Positions 22,262-34,152 of a DNA stretch of 64,000 nt are shown one piece after another; within the stretch, counting starts at the first letter, position 1, and each line of letters opens with the position of its first letter. The notes under the pieces are model-generated. The model made no database searches, had not been told where the DNA came from, and worked only from the letters and a program-made list of their open reading frames with translations. The translations under genes were made by a program, and so were the position numbers. The stretch comes from Isoetes taiwanensis. Its lineage: Eukaryota; Streptophyta; Lycopodiopsida; Isoetales; Isoetaceae. The stretch spans positions 961,407-1,025,406 of the forward strand of contig JAJEKV010000140.1 of NCBI GenBank assembly GCA_021234155.1. Direction: 5' to 3'.

Positions 22262-23662
22262 GTATGCCATAGATTGAACAAATATAGGTCTTGAAAATTT
22301 TTGGGCAACATCAGTCCTTGTTAAGCCTTGGATTCCCCCAATGCCATTTTTACTCATGAACTTTCAAAGGAATATAGCACGGTACTTCATACTTGGAGTG
22401 AACATAATAGTTAGTGTCAACCTATTGGTTATGATATGTCTATTCCTAGGCATCAGAGTTTTTGGCTTGAAGACAGATCTATCAAGTGGCACTGCCACAA
22501 CAAGCCATGTATTGCAGTGTATTAGTTTTGGGATCAGAAAAAAATTCTAATCCTTGCCTGCACACTAGAGAGAGCATCATGAAACATAAGATATTTCCAA
22601 ATATATTTACCACCCAGAGCACATGCTTGTGCATAAAAAAATTTGCAAGCAAACTTTCTTATTTTTTGTAATTGTATTCCAGTTCATTAGATGACTGCTA
22701 TCCCAGACGAACTTTCTGATAAGCTTCTCAATTTTATTGTAGATGTTCATTAGAGCAATCATTGCGGATGACTAATGAACCTCATATACAGGTTCAAAGA
22801 ATGCATAGAGTTCAACAGCTCTCGCTGCCCTACGTCACCCCCCGTGTGAATATGCACCCAAACCAAAGGGGGTTTAAGGGGGATTTTAATTTAAATGTGT
22901 TGGACCCAATGGTTGTGTTAATTAATGTCAATGGTAGTTATGTGTTGGTTGTTAATGTCAATGGTTGTTATGTGTTGGTTGTTAATGGTTTGTGTTGCAA
23001 AAAAAATTTTTTGGCCCCTTCGGGGCCTTAGGGACGTCACCCCACCCCGGTGTGACAAAAATTTTAGAATTCAAACCAGAAAAAAACTAGAATTCATTTG
23101 AGGCTTTCACCACCACCTGTAGCTTTTGAATTTCATCACAATAAAACAAATAGAACATAAGTAAAAGTTACCATAAAGATAGAGCAGATTGATCCCATTA
23201 TTTTGAAAGTCATAAAGTTTGCAACACCCATACACAAACATTTTTCAACTGGAATTTAACAGCAGCCTTTGGCCTCCATGGATTTTTGTGGTGAGAAACC
23301 AAAGTGGGAAACTTTTCTGCTTGTTAGCACAAGGATCTAGAAGCCTCAAAATCTAAAAATGCATGGCAATTTTTTGCAAGCTTCATTCGGAATGAGCCAT
23401 AAAACAATATCCAATAGCGCAATCCTGTATTAATCAGCTGGTAGGATGTGAAAGCCTACCAAACCCGGCCGGAAAATTACTGTTTTAGCATAGATAACTT
23501 AACCAAACATATCCATATCATACACTATCAAAAATATCTCGGAGAGAGCTTTCCAACATAATAAAAATCATCTCAAACGAGCTCTCGGATCAAAAGTTAT
23601 GATAAGAAATGTGTTCTTGAGGAAAGCGCACTACATGCGCCCTTCAAGCCCTTCATGTGCCC
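22262..23662. other. Intergenic with small tandem repeats
   Basis: At about 22905-22990 there are roughly three copies of a 30-nt unit, TTAATGTCAATGGTTGTTAT and relatives. TACGTCACCCCCC (about 22830) and GACGTCACCCCA (about 23030) flank this stretch as similar direct words. No gene seen. Confidence 0.35.
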
Positions 23663-23890
23663 ATTATGCACCACACACACAAAAAGAGGGCTTTTGTTGT
23701 GAGCCATTGGTTGTTGACCATTATGAAACACACGCACAAAAAGGGCTTTTTGTTGTGAGCCATTGGTTGTTGACCATTATGCACCACACGCACAAAAAAA
23801 GGGCTTTTGTTGTGAGCCATTGGTTGTTGACCATTATGCACCACACGCACAAAAAAAAGGGCTTTTGTTGTGAGCCATTGGTTGTTGACC
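23663..23890 (+). repeat. 57-bp minisatellite, four copies
   Basis: Units at 23663-23719 (57), 23720-23775 (56), 23776-23832 (57) and 23833-23890 (58). Length differences lie in an A run. Each unit ends GAGCCATTGGTTGTTGACC. Frames across it repeat words such as VVSHWLLTIM and switch when the A run changes length, so no protein is conserved. Confidence 0.9.
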
Positions 23891-23931
23891 ATTGGAAAAA
23901 AACAGGCTAAAATCAATGGCTCAGAAATGGT

Positions 23932-24065
23932 ACACTCTAGATGTACGCATTAGTACATCCATTTGAATACATCACGAAATCATAGGAAAACCTTAGTGAA
24001 AAGCGTACAAAAACACAAAGAAAACCCCCTGTTATTATGCTACATATTGGAGCTATATTTTGAGA
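23932..24065 (+). repeat. Dispersed repeat, copy A
   Basis: About 130 bp including ACACTCTAGATGTAC, CGTACAAAAACACAAAG and CCCCCTGTTATTATGCTACA. A related copy lies in inverse orientation at about 63090-63215. Function unknown; probably part of a transposon family. Confidence 0.6.
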
Positions 24066-25320
24066 CCTGATGAGTTGAACTGGCTGCAATCTGAGCTTTT
24101 CTCGGCTCCACCTCATCTGTTGCTTGCTATTTTTTCATTTACTTACTGAAAACCATGCCTCGAACAGATGCTTCAACTCAATAAAGAGTCAAAGAAGACT
24201 TTCTAGCCACGTCCCCTCTCCAGACGAACTATCAGCACAATAAAACTATTTTTCTAAGGAAATCCAATTTTATATATAGTTTAAAAATATAAGCATGGCA
24301 TTGTCTTTCTTTCTCTTTGCCAGTTATTGCGATTTTAAATATTCTAGGCCTTTAATCCTAGCTCCCCATGATTTAGCCTCATCACTTATTCATGTGGACC
24401 TCTCCCTGAGCTCTATACTTAACATTAACCTTAAATCATATCATATGGAGAGAGTAAGAGAGATTCTCTCTTTAAAATATTTGTATTTTCTACAACATAT
24501 CTCGATCTTTAATTCAATGACAATCTCCACCCTTCATTAGGCCATATCATCAATCTTTTCTTTATTATAACCGCTTTTATCTTCAAATCTAAGCCTTTAA
24601 AGCTTAACAATTAGATCTTGACATTTGATATTTTTGATGCCTTAGACCTTTACGACATTTAGACTTTATAATTGAGCCCCCTTAACCTTTGACCATACAA
24701 AATTATGTAATTCTCCTTATCTTTTATAACTAGGTTGACTAATTTTGTAAAATCCAGTCAATAGTTGTGTTAATGATTAATTTCCAAAATTCATTAGATA
24801 TGCAGATGTAAATTATAACCTTTATATCATATGCCAGATGTAAACTATAAGTCTTATATCATATGTCATGTGTTATGATATATGAATGATTTATGGCATA
24901 TGTATAGCATATTTGCTATGCTATAACTCAGAACATGACAAATGTGACACCATTGACTCATAATGTAGCACACGTGACATACATATGTCACATATCTCAT
25001 GCCATATATGTGTGACATATATATGTCACATATGTTTATGCCATACATTCATGGCATGACACATGTGACATATGGAAACTTATGGCACAATACATGTAGG
25101 ATGAACAATGTTGTTATGTAAATTATAGATATCACATGTTCTTTTCCAAATAGGAGGTATTATTTAAAGAATGTTGTCTGACATAAGGTGCAATCTATTA
25201 AAAACATTTTCTTGGTTCACATTGCATTTGCAGCTGCAGATGTTAATTATCTTCTTATCGTGATACGAAGATAAGTTCAATTGTCAAAACCAAATAAGCA
25301 ACTCAAGAGAGAGAACTGGA
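24066..25320. other. AT-rich stretch with CATATGTCACAT simple repeats
   Basis: From about 24820 to 25080 palindromic words CATATG, GACATATATATGTC and CACATATG recur irregularly. No gene. The minus ORF at 24866-25048 is a product of this repeat. Confidence 0.4.
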
Positions 25321-25597
25321 AAGAAAGGCCACATCTGGGCGTCTCCACTAAAACCACGTCAATATACACAACATACAACTTGATAAATATGCATCCAACA
25401 GTAGCATGATGGAACCTTGACAAGTCTTAGAGATAGCCTTCACCATGATTGCCATTGTCCAAGCCACTGAAAGAAATCCCGAAGAGCAACCAGATCTCAG
25501 AAAGCCTCCTTCCAGAAACAGAATGTAATTCGTAATATATCCATATGGGAATGGGACAGAAGTAGTTGGCACTTCAAAATTGGAAATAAATTCCTCT

Positions 25598-26334
25598 CTA
25601 GAACTGGTCGGGAACCTTTGGGTGACCCATCAGACATGATCTATTGAAGCTTCCTCTGACAAAGCCAGATTTGAGATTCCATGTGTAAAACCTGAACCGA
25701 AGGGACTCTAGTAACCAGGTTGCAAACTTCGGTGCCTCCAAGAACTGGATCAGAAGCACAACCACTGCATAGACAATTGAATATGCCCAAAGTCGATGTA
25801 GCCAAAAATGCAAAACTGCTGATGCGACACAACCAACAATAGGTTTCAATTGACAAACAACAGTGAAAACCTAATCGATGCCGCCCTTGAAGCATGTGAT
25901 GCTAGGAAGAACTGGCTGCTTCCTAAATGCCGTGAATAACAGGCACAACTGAGAAAAATGACATGCCCAATGCCGATGAAGTCAAGACTGCAGAACTTCG
26001 ATGCAACACAGCCGAAAAAGGAAAGCCGAGCAAACAAGTAACTCTTGCAAACAGGAAAACAAGGGTGAACTCTTGTGAAAAAGAAAGCCGAGCAAACATG
26101 GGTGAACCGCCGAAACCCACCACACAATGAAGGCCCCGTGGAATCACCTTGAAAGTAACAGTTGGAAAACCCAGGGTTTCGAAACAAGAAATCGCCAGGG
26201 CTAGAACTTTGCCGCACGTAATCCCACGACTCTCTTCGAACCAAATCGCTCCGTAGACCACAAAACACAGAAAAAGGGGGCTCCGTTGTAGCAGAGACAA
26301 CACTTTTGGAGTCGGGACCCGAGCCTCCACTCAT
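25598..26334 (-). CDS. Unidentified gene-like 5' exon region
   Basis: The minus strand opens with ATG at 26334: MSGGSGPDSKSVVSATTEPP, followed by VFCGLRSDLVRRESWDYV. A strong polypyrimidine/acceptor context (ATTTCCGTTTCAGCGCAG) lies just before the ATG, consistent with a leader intron, and TATAA-like DNA is at about 26562-26567. A donor CAAG|GTGATT would end the exon near 26152. Beyond it the frame stays open to 25846 but is built of local duplications: AAAGCCGAGCAAACA occurs twice and a GGTTGTGTCGCATC-like word recurs 200 bp on. I do not know the family, and no later exons are recognisable. Confidence 0.25.
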
Positions 26335-26570
26335 GCTGCGCTGAAACGGAAATAAACAAGGCTTAAGTAATCAGGAAACTCCAACATTAGAAGAAAAATG
26401 GAGCATCCGCACACCGGCGTAAAACCGAACAAGGCGAAACGAAAGGTAACTCTCTAAAGGTAACTCTGGGCCGGAACAAGGAGAACTGGAGGTCTGTGGT
26501 CGAAAGAAAGCAAGGAGACGTAATGCAGATGTGCTGATGAAGAAGAAGAGGAAGAAAGGGGGTTATAGAA

Positions 26571-28671
26571 GGAAAAGTCGTAACTACCTAGGGAAACTAA
26601 CTGTAATGGTTGGTTTCGACAATTACACAAGGCTTTTATTCTGTGGAGTTGGATGTCAAGTACAAGGTAGCATGATTTGTATAGCTGCCTATGGTTAGAC
26701 GCATTTGATAAAACTTATATGCTAATTCAGCTTTATAAGTTGTGGAGCATCATTTAGGACTGGAGAAGTTATATGTCCTAGGCACCAATTGTGGTAAGCA
26801 AAAATGAACCAGAACGGGAGAGGATCTCAAATCGACCCTGCACAGCACATAAAATCCATAACCAAATCTGTTTATCCAGAAAAGTGTAGCTTCACTGCCA
26901 ATGGGCTCTGTTGGACTTTTAGGGTAGTATTTTTTCTGAAGTCATTGCATCTTTGAATCCTCGAATTTTGTTTTTAAGTCAGTAATTGTACTCGTTCCTT
27001 GACCTCGTTTTTTGCTTGTTTGCTTCATGGGTTTGACATGTGCCCTACTTCTGCCTTCCAGCAAGTGAGTTGACTGATGTGATTGTAACATCATGTTATA
27101 GGTAAGTTATTCTGAAATGTGGTAACAAATCAATAGAACATTCAAGTGGAGATTTACTATCAAAACAATGAATGGGAAAAGTTTTCAGCATATTTCTTAG
27201 TGTTGTGCATTGAAATAAAAACCAATATTAAGATATGTACAGACAGAAGCAAAATCACACGTTCAAATGTTGCAGTGCATTAAAGACAATATATACTTAG
27301 AAACAATTTTTTGAAACACAATGCTGTACTCTTGTGTACCATGTCCCCATGCCCTAATTTATTAAGATGGGAAGGACGGGACATCATGAAAAGTAGAGCA
27401 ACAATATGTTCTTAAAACTAGCATCGTGTTTGTTTCCCTTTCCAATATAAAAGACATTTTCAATGCTAATCCTGTGTTTATCTGCCATGGGCGAATGTGG
27501 TTGCTTTGACTACACCAATGGCTTGGCAGTAAGTACCAACTCTCTCCAACTTCTGCATTTAGTTCATGAAAAGCTTGAGTGTTAACAACTTGGTAATGCA
27601 GGATCTAGTTGTTGGGTACATAGGTGTACCAAAATATCCTGGTGTGTCAATGACACAACATCCATAATATATTATAATCAGGTTCATCTTTAGAATCACC
27701 ATGTGAATAATTGATTTCTAATATTAAAATTTGACATTTTAGAAATGCATTACTCGACTGTTCTATTGTATATTGATGCTAATGTTTAACTTCCAAATTT
27801 AGGAATGATCAGAGTTCGGAAATGCTTGATAGCAGAAACTTAATTGAGATCTCATCAATAATTAGTAGTGTACGTTCAACGTTCTCATGTTATTCCCCAT
27901 CTGCGTTTTGTATAAATGCTATAGATGGCCCAGATATCGTAACAATATATGTAACAGTTTGCAACAGGGTGACAGAAGACCATTTGTTATGGAGACCGTA
28001 AAAGCAGATGGCAAAGCAAAAGTAGGTACATATCACGAAAAAGCGGTAGCTACGAGGGATAAGATATAGAGTTCGATTGAAAAAATGGATCTAACTCATT
28101 TTTTTTCTTGCTCTTGAGGCTAAATCTAGAAAATATTTGTTTTCAGGGGACAAAGCTGCTCCTGCTCCTATGCTCCTTGGGTAGTTGCTTGCCTTCATGC
28201 TTAACCTGGTCAGTGTATCATATAACATGAAATGGTAGTGGAATGGAGAAGTACTTACATGATTTTTCCTTACAAAATAGATTGGCCCAAAAGGTCTTGA
28301 ATTTGGTTGATGCTCGTTGGCTACCATAACATCTGAAGTTTTTTATATGTTCATAGAAAATGGGGACAAGCAAGGTTGTGCTTTTCATCTTTCATTTTGT
28401 AGAGACTTGATTTAGCGTCGAGAATTCTCAAGGCGCAAAACCCATCCATGTATCTACATGCTTTGCAAGTAGAGGTTTCAAGAAACCATCAGATTCACGG
28501 TTAAACTGAGGATTAAAATGCAAAACGGAAGAGTATAAGAATATGTTAGCAACATGAGGAACATCAACAGAAAGTATAAAAAGAAGTCAAAAAGAGAAAT
28601 AAAAGAAAAAATTGAGTGGCGTCGTAAACACAAAATCAACAGCTTAATTAAGAGCAACATAAAATCACATG
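26571..28671. other. Intergenic, no gene seen
   Basis: About 2.1 kb of AT-rich DNA. Short frames at 27887-28069 and 28091-28327 lack any recognisable feature. Confidence 0.35.
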
Positions 28672-28979
28672 GATAAAAACAAGATTCCATATCTCAATGC
28701 ATGTAGGGTCATCATTATTGACTAAAGTTGACGCATCGCGATTTCCTAGTCTGTCATAGTGAATTGCTGTGCAAGGACCACATGGTCTAATGTCCCCATC
28801 TCCTAGAAATTATCCTACACAATATGCAAAATGGTAAGTTCATTTACCCGAAACAAAAACTGGATACCACACTAAGTAATATTTAACCTTACATCCAAAG
28901 GGCAAGACATTAGTGGCAGGTAAGAACTTTAACCAGTATTCTTGGGCTTCTGTATCTGGAAGAAGACCCAACCAATGTA
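28672..28979 (-). pseudogene. Alanyl-tRNA synthetase fragment, two exons with intron retained
   Basis: AlaRS charges tRNA-Ala. The first piece reads GLLPDTEAQEYWLKFLP then VLPFGCK, ending at 28888. A 73-nt intron (28887-28815, starting GTTAAA, ending TTGTGTAG) follows. The second piece from 28814 reads DNF, stop, EMG, then after a one-base deletion [14 protein letters not shown] and [15 protein letters not shown], ending EIWNLVFI. These are the class II catalytic-core segments of plant AlaRS. The Trp codon after DNF is TAG (28803-28805). The retained intron rules out a processed retrocopy. Upstream frames on the minus strand (QWCENIQKLRSSSIIVF and so on, 29170-29000) are open but not AlaRS. 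It is a decayed DNA-level gene fragment. Confidence 0.75.
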
Positions 28980-29228
28980 TCCCTCTAAGTTGGAAATTAC
29001 CATCCTGTTGTTAGCATGAGCCGTCAAGCATGACACCACCTACCTCTTGAAGGAGCACACTTCTAAACACTATGATCGAAGAGGAACGGAGCTTCTGAAT
29101 ATTTTCACACCATTGAAGATCATGTAATAGGTTATGGTAGTTTTCAAAGCACACAAATAAGTTGTTGCAACCATAGAATAATTTTCATCGATTTACTTTC
29201 TGTACTTTTACTTTGCTAGTATCTCCAT

Positions 29229-30701
29229 TTGGTACAATTCTCATCTCTTCGAAGCTTTAACACGATTGATTTTTGTAACAATGGCATTTGGGTTTCCATA
29301 AAATGCTTTCAGCATGTTATTAAATTTCTCGATGGTTTGTACCCAAAATTAACTAACACCAACCAGCTTAAACGCGCATATTCATACTTTATTTGGCTGA
29401 TTGCTAATGGTAGCTTAAATAATTTGTATACCTTGTCCAAGAGAAATCCCAACATTCTGCCAAATTGCCCTATGGGATGTAATGCTGTTGAAGATATGTG
29501 CCACATCTTTTATTGTTCCAAGTTGAACAGTTTCTGGAATTGGATTACAGAAAAATTTGGTATTGTGAGAAGTGATAATATTATTAACCTTGTTCAAAAT
29601 AATGAGAGCTTTCATAACACTGTAATTTATATTGCTCTTTGGAATATTTGGAAAGCCAGAAATCGGGTCTTGTTTGGAAAGAAAAATTTCTCCCTTTTTT
29701 GGTTAAAGATGCATTTCCAATTTGATTTTGAAACCATTGCAACTGCTCACAGAAGAAAATTTCGGACTAACTATGACAGGAACTGGGAGAATTTTGGAGA
29801 ATTTAAGGGTTACTTAGATTTGTTTGCTTCAAATCTGAATGTTGTAGATTCTAATGCTTTTCTATCTGATGATCCTAGAGTATCTTAACTTCCTTCGTGG
29901 AGAGGGAGCTTCAAAATTTGATGACAGTTCTCCTTTCGGCAAAGCTCCTAAAGACAGTATTATGAAGAATGACATTGCGTCATCGATGGAATCCTATCTC
30001 ATGAAGAAAGGTCACAGGAGATATCTGAAAGAAAGTGAGGACCAGTGGGCTTCAACATTTTGCAGAGAAGTAACTCAGATTCATTGTCTCTGGTTCTTTC
30101 TAGCAAATCACAGTTTCATTATGTCGGAAAAGCAGTTCATCAGATATAGAACTACAGTCACAGAATGCTGGCCGATCTTTATGGATCTCTGCTGCTACTC
30201 TTGGAGGACAAAGATAAATTCCGACTCTTCTATACCAACAACTGGGGCCCTGACCATTACCTATTTGGTTCCACTGATTCCTTTAATGCCTATTTCAACT
30301 CCATTTTCTTTGCCGAACCATAATCCCAATCCTCATTATCCTCTCCTGAGCATGATCCTACTCTGTTTTAACTCTGATCTAGATTATTTTTGGGTTAGAT
30401 TATCTGTTTCACAGGTGTTCACTACTCAAGGAATTTTTAATCTCAGCATAAACGGATCTTCTTCGACTCATCTTTTGCATCTCGGATCATTTTGACTAGT
30501 CCAGACTATCAAACTTTGTTACTTGTTGTTAATGCTGCAGGGCTCATAGTTCCTATAACATGAGTACCTAAAATGATTATTTATGCTGATTTTGCTTATT
30601 ATGTGTTTCCCTATCAAACACATCTATGCTATGTACTTGAGATTTTATAATTAATGATAAAACTGTTTCTTGCTTTCAAAAAAAAAAAAAAAAAAAAAAA
30701 A
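29229..30701 (+). mobile_element. 5'-truncated LINE, 3' end with zf-RVT domain and poly(A)
   Basis: The frame 29229-29888 is the C-terminal zinc-binding region of a plant LINE reverse-transcriptase ORF: PKLTNTNQLKRAYSYFIW, PNCPMGCNAVEDMCHIFYCS, FWNWITEKF, YIALWNIWKARNRVLF. The Cys/His spacing (C-x3-C...H-x4-C) fits the zf-RVT family. A second frame 29854-30495 follows and may be degenerate 3' ORF or untranslated sequence. The element ends in a poly(A) run at 30679-30701. The reverse transcriptase core is missing, as is usual for 5'-truncated copies. Target duplications were not resolved. Confidence 0.85.
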
Positions 30702-31941
30702 GCGCATATTAGAAATGGGATTACTACATTAGCAAAGCACTTAAATGCACATATTCGAAATGGGATTGTTAATATTTGTATGCACGAATTGGTTCTTTTT
30801 TACCATTGGATACTCTATTCTTAATATTTGTATGCATTCACTAAGAAAATGAAAGCATGTATTTATACAGGGTCTGTACAATTTCCATTACTAATATAAC
30901 TATACAAAGCATTCTTCATGAATGGCTAATGTACTTTAGACAAAGGCTACCCGAGTTTCCATGCTCAACTACCTTGGCTTCAACCTTAAGTGACCTTAGG
31001 TGCCTTCAATACTTGATAAAGAGACATCCTGCTAAAGCTCAACCAAGAAATGGCCTATTGCTCCTTTACCATGAGTGTGCATCAAAGGATTAGTGACGCA
31101 AGTGTGTGAGACAAAGGCTTCATTTAACTCGAGTTTCCATGCTCAGCTACCTTGTGGCGCTCCATGATAGATAGATTCTTCCATCTCCAAAATCTCGACA
31201 AAGGTGTCATCAGCCATCCGTCGGGCCTGTTGACTGACCTCCTTAATGTTAAGCATCACCGTGCCAAGCTAACCATCACAACTGCCAACCCTGGGTGTCA
31301 ACCTTAGGTGTCTTCATTATATGATTAAGAGACATCCTGTTAAAGCTCCACTGAAAATGGCCTATTGCTCCTATACCATGACTGTGCCCATCAGAGCTCT
31401 AGTGATGCAAGTGCAAGACAAAGGCTTCATTTAACATGAGTTTCCATGCTCACCTATCCTGGGTTCAACCTTAGATGACCTTAGGTGCCTTCAATACTTG
31501 ATAAAGAGACAGGGGGATGAAGCAAGCTGATTTTGTGATAAGTTTCATCACAAAAACAAGTTACAGAGTCAGATATGCGAGGGGCCAGGGGAATCCGACA
31601 TGAGACTATCACATTCACTAACCTTGCATGAGGAGAGGCTCATGTGCAAACTCAAGACTTGAACTGTCAACTTTACTTTGTGAAAGGGCACGTAGGAAAT
31701 GGGCTAGTTGTAATTGTCCCTGGGGTGCCAAGGGAAATGTCGGCAAACACCAAAAGGCTATAAACTAATGGACAGGTACAAGGACCAAGACCTCTTGAAA
31801 GTTCTAGGGTCACAACATGGAAATGCATGTGGTGGCATGGAGCATTTGCAACCATGTAGAGTTGTCTCATGACATGCCACATGAGGTCGAGTTGGCCATA
31901 GTTAGTTTAGCGGATGACATACACCCCAGTCAAACTTTGGA
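30702..31941 (+). repeat. Direct repeats of about 200-300 bp, 2.5 copies
   Basis: The words GACAAAGGCTTCATTTAAC, GAGTTTCCATGCTCA, AACCTTAGGTG, CTTCAATACTTGATAAAGAG and AATGGCCTATTGCTCC recur in order at about 30943-31150, 31298-31460 and 31463-31512. No gene in the stretch. Confidence 0.65.
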
Positions 31942-32247
31942 TTGACAGTGAAGGATGCTAGGGTATCATTGGAGTCTTGTGTTGCTAGGGTTATAGTGCA
32001 GGCATCAAAGGATCCCAACCTCCTCATAGCCATTAAGGCGATAATGAGACACCTTGACACTAGACTTGAGAGAATGGACGAGGAGGTGGCCAATGACACA
32101 ACCATAACATCTCTGCCAGTGCTGAAGATCGAGAATGCATGTAGCACTAGTCTTGCTAGGCTAAAGCCACTCCTAAAAATTGGGAAGAGGAAGGCAAAGG
32201 AGAAGAAAAAGAGCCGGAAGGAGTTGGAAATGAAGAACCTCGTTTAG
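31942..32247 (+). CDS. Hypothetical 101-residue ORF with basic tail
   Basis: MTVKDARVSLESCVARVIVQ, a central RHLDTRLERMDEEVAND, and a Lys-rich C-terminus (GKRKAKEKKKSRKELEMK). Helical, charged composition. No recognised family and no visible splice partners; stop TAG at the end. It may be a gag- or transposon-derived remnant. Confidence 0.2.
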   Translation: MTVKDARVSLESCVARVIVQASKDPNLLIAIKAIMRHLDTRLERMDEEVANDTTITSLPVLKIENACSTSLARLKPLLKIGKRKAKEKKKSRKELEMKNLV

Positions 32248-33460
32248 ATGTATTATGTATTCAAAATTAGTATCCTGAGTATAAATATTCTAGATACAAA
32301 TACCCTAACGTTTAACGTCTAATGGGTAAACACCTTATGTACAATAGCCTATGTATAAATATATTATGTATAACTATCCATATATAATACCCTATAGTTG
32401 TAAATACCCTAGGGTATAAATACCTTAAGCACAAGTACCCTTAACAAGAATACCTCCAATACACAAATACCATGGAGAATCAATATCTTGAGTATAAAAT
32501 ACCCTAGGTACAAATAGCCTATGTATAAACCAAGGAAAAAATTAAGGAACTTTTATAGTCAAAGTGGTGAAATAGACTTGGCTAAAGTATGCCAAACATT
32601 GAGGTGAAAGCTTCTAATGTTTAGCTAAACTTTTTAGATTTTCCACCTGTACTTTCTTACGTTTGGCTAAACTTTTATTTAAAAAAAAAAAAAAAAAAAA
32701 TCTTCTATCTTTTGACTATTTTGCACTAATTCAAGACACGAATATTAGCTGATGATAATAAATATAAAGGCTATAGGATAATTTGGCAAGTACACTAAAA
32801 TTTGACGTAAAAGCTTCCAAGCTTTGGCTAAGCTTTCAAATTTTGGAGTTACACTTTCTTGCGATTAGCTAAAGTCGGACGAAATGGAGGTGGGGCGTGT
32901 AATAGACGGCTAAAATTTTATTTTGTTTATCCCAAAAAGGGCCATAGTTTAGCTAAATTTTTTCCAAACAAGGCCAAAATTTCGCCATTTAGCTAAGTTT
33001 GGCCACTAATTTTTTCCATGGTATAAACACCTACCCTTATATAAGTACAATATGTATAAAAGCTCGAGGGTGTGCATGACCTAAGTACAACTAACCCTAT
33101 GCATAAATACTATGTGTGTAAATACCAAGGATATAAAATGCCCTACGTATAAAACAAAAGATATAAAATACCCTATGTATAAATATCAAAGGTATGAAAT
33201 ACCCAATGTATAAATACCAAAAGTATAAAATACCTTACATATGAGTACCCTATGTATAAATACACCATGTATAAAAACTCAAGGGTATAAATATCCTAAT
33301 TACAAGCACCCTAAATACCCTGAACTCAAGTCGTGTCAGAATCATGGCCCTTGGTTATTCTACGGACTGGAATCACCAACCATTGGGATTGTGCACATCA
33401 GTTCCTATGTATAAAAACTCTATGTATAAATAGACTAAGTATAAATGAAGGATAATTCAA
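32248..33460 (+). repeat. Degenerate TATAAATACCC minisatellite, split by a MITE
   Basis: Irregular 15-20 nt units around TATAAATACCCTATG fill 32248-32529 and 33022-33460. A 492-bp element (32530-33021) interrupts the array. Confidence 0.75.
32530..33021. mobile_element. 492-bp MITE inside the minisatellite
   Basis: Ends CCAAGGAAAAAATTA and TAATTTTTTCCATGG (inverted, one mismatch). Flanked on both sides by TATAAA (32524-32529, 33022-33027), though the host repeat itself contains TATAAA, so the duplication is suggestive only. Internal TTAGCTAAAC and TTGGCTAAACTTT words recur, together with a 20-nt A run. A related element interrupts the gypsy remnant at about 53470-53925. Confidence 0.6.
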
Positions 33461-34152
33461 TGGTATGGAATCACACCATACAGAAAATATGGCATAACGG
33501 GAAATTAGAACTACACTGATTGTTCGAGCAAACACAAAACTCTGATGATCCAAAGAAACATTACAATTCGTACATCAATGAAATTGAAACATCACTGAGG
33601 TTCTTAGTAGCACCTGGTGCAATTGACATGAAACAAAAAAAACTACACTGAAGATAAACAACGGGCCGCTGAGGGATTCACAACAGGGTTTTGCAAGAAA
33701 AGTGTATATTGTGGATTCAAAAAACTTCTGGCAGGAAACCTCGAGGTGTTCTTTTGATCTTCAGTAGCTATACAGGTAGACTCGCGTCGTTTCCTCTGCA
33801 TGCAGTGCCAACTGAGTTAGCTGCAGCAGGAGAAAAAGGAATAAAAACTAACAGCTATAGCTGAGAACACACGTTGTTGCTAGACCAGTTAACTCTATTA
33901 GTGGATGGATCCCTACAGCAGGCGACTGAAAACACAAATTCATCATCATCTACATGGAACTCGAACTCGTCCATTTCTTACTTGACTGGGCTAAAATGTT
34001 TGCACTCCCCTTCACTAGAATAACTCTTTGGAACTGAGTTTCATGGATGTGGGCAAGTAGGTTCCTCTCTCAATCTTCCTCAGACTTTTCATTCCCAAGC
34101 ATTCTCGAACCATTTGAAACTTCTGCACCCAATGTGATCACTTCCACATGCA
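33461..34152. other. Intergenic, no gene seen
   Basis: AT-rich DNA without recognisable coding or repeat structure. Confidence 0.35.

Noticed and set aside
23599-23916. Regular array that could be mistaken for a CRISPR or a repeat protein
   Set aside because: Units are contiguous with no spacers, the period changes with an A run, and the frames switch between units.
24866-25048. 60-codon minus ORF rich in Tyr/His/Ile
   Set aside because: A product of CATATGTCACAT simple repeats.
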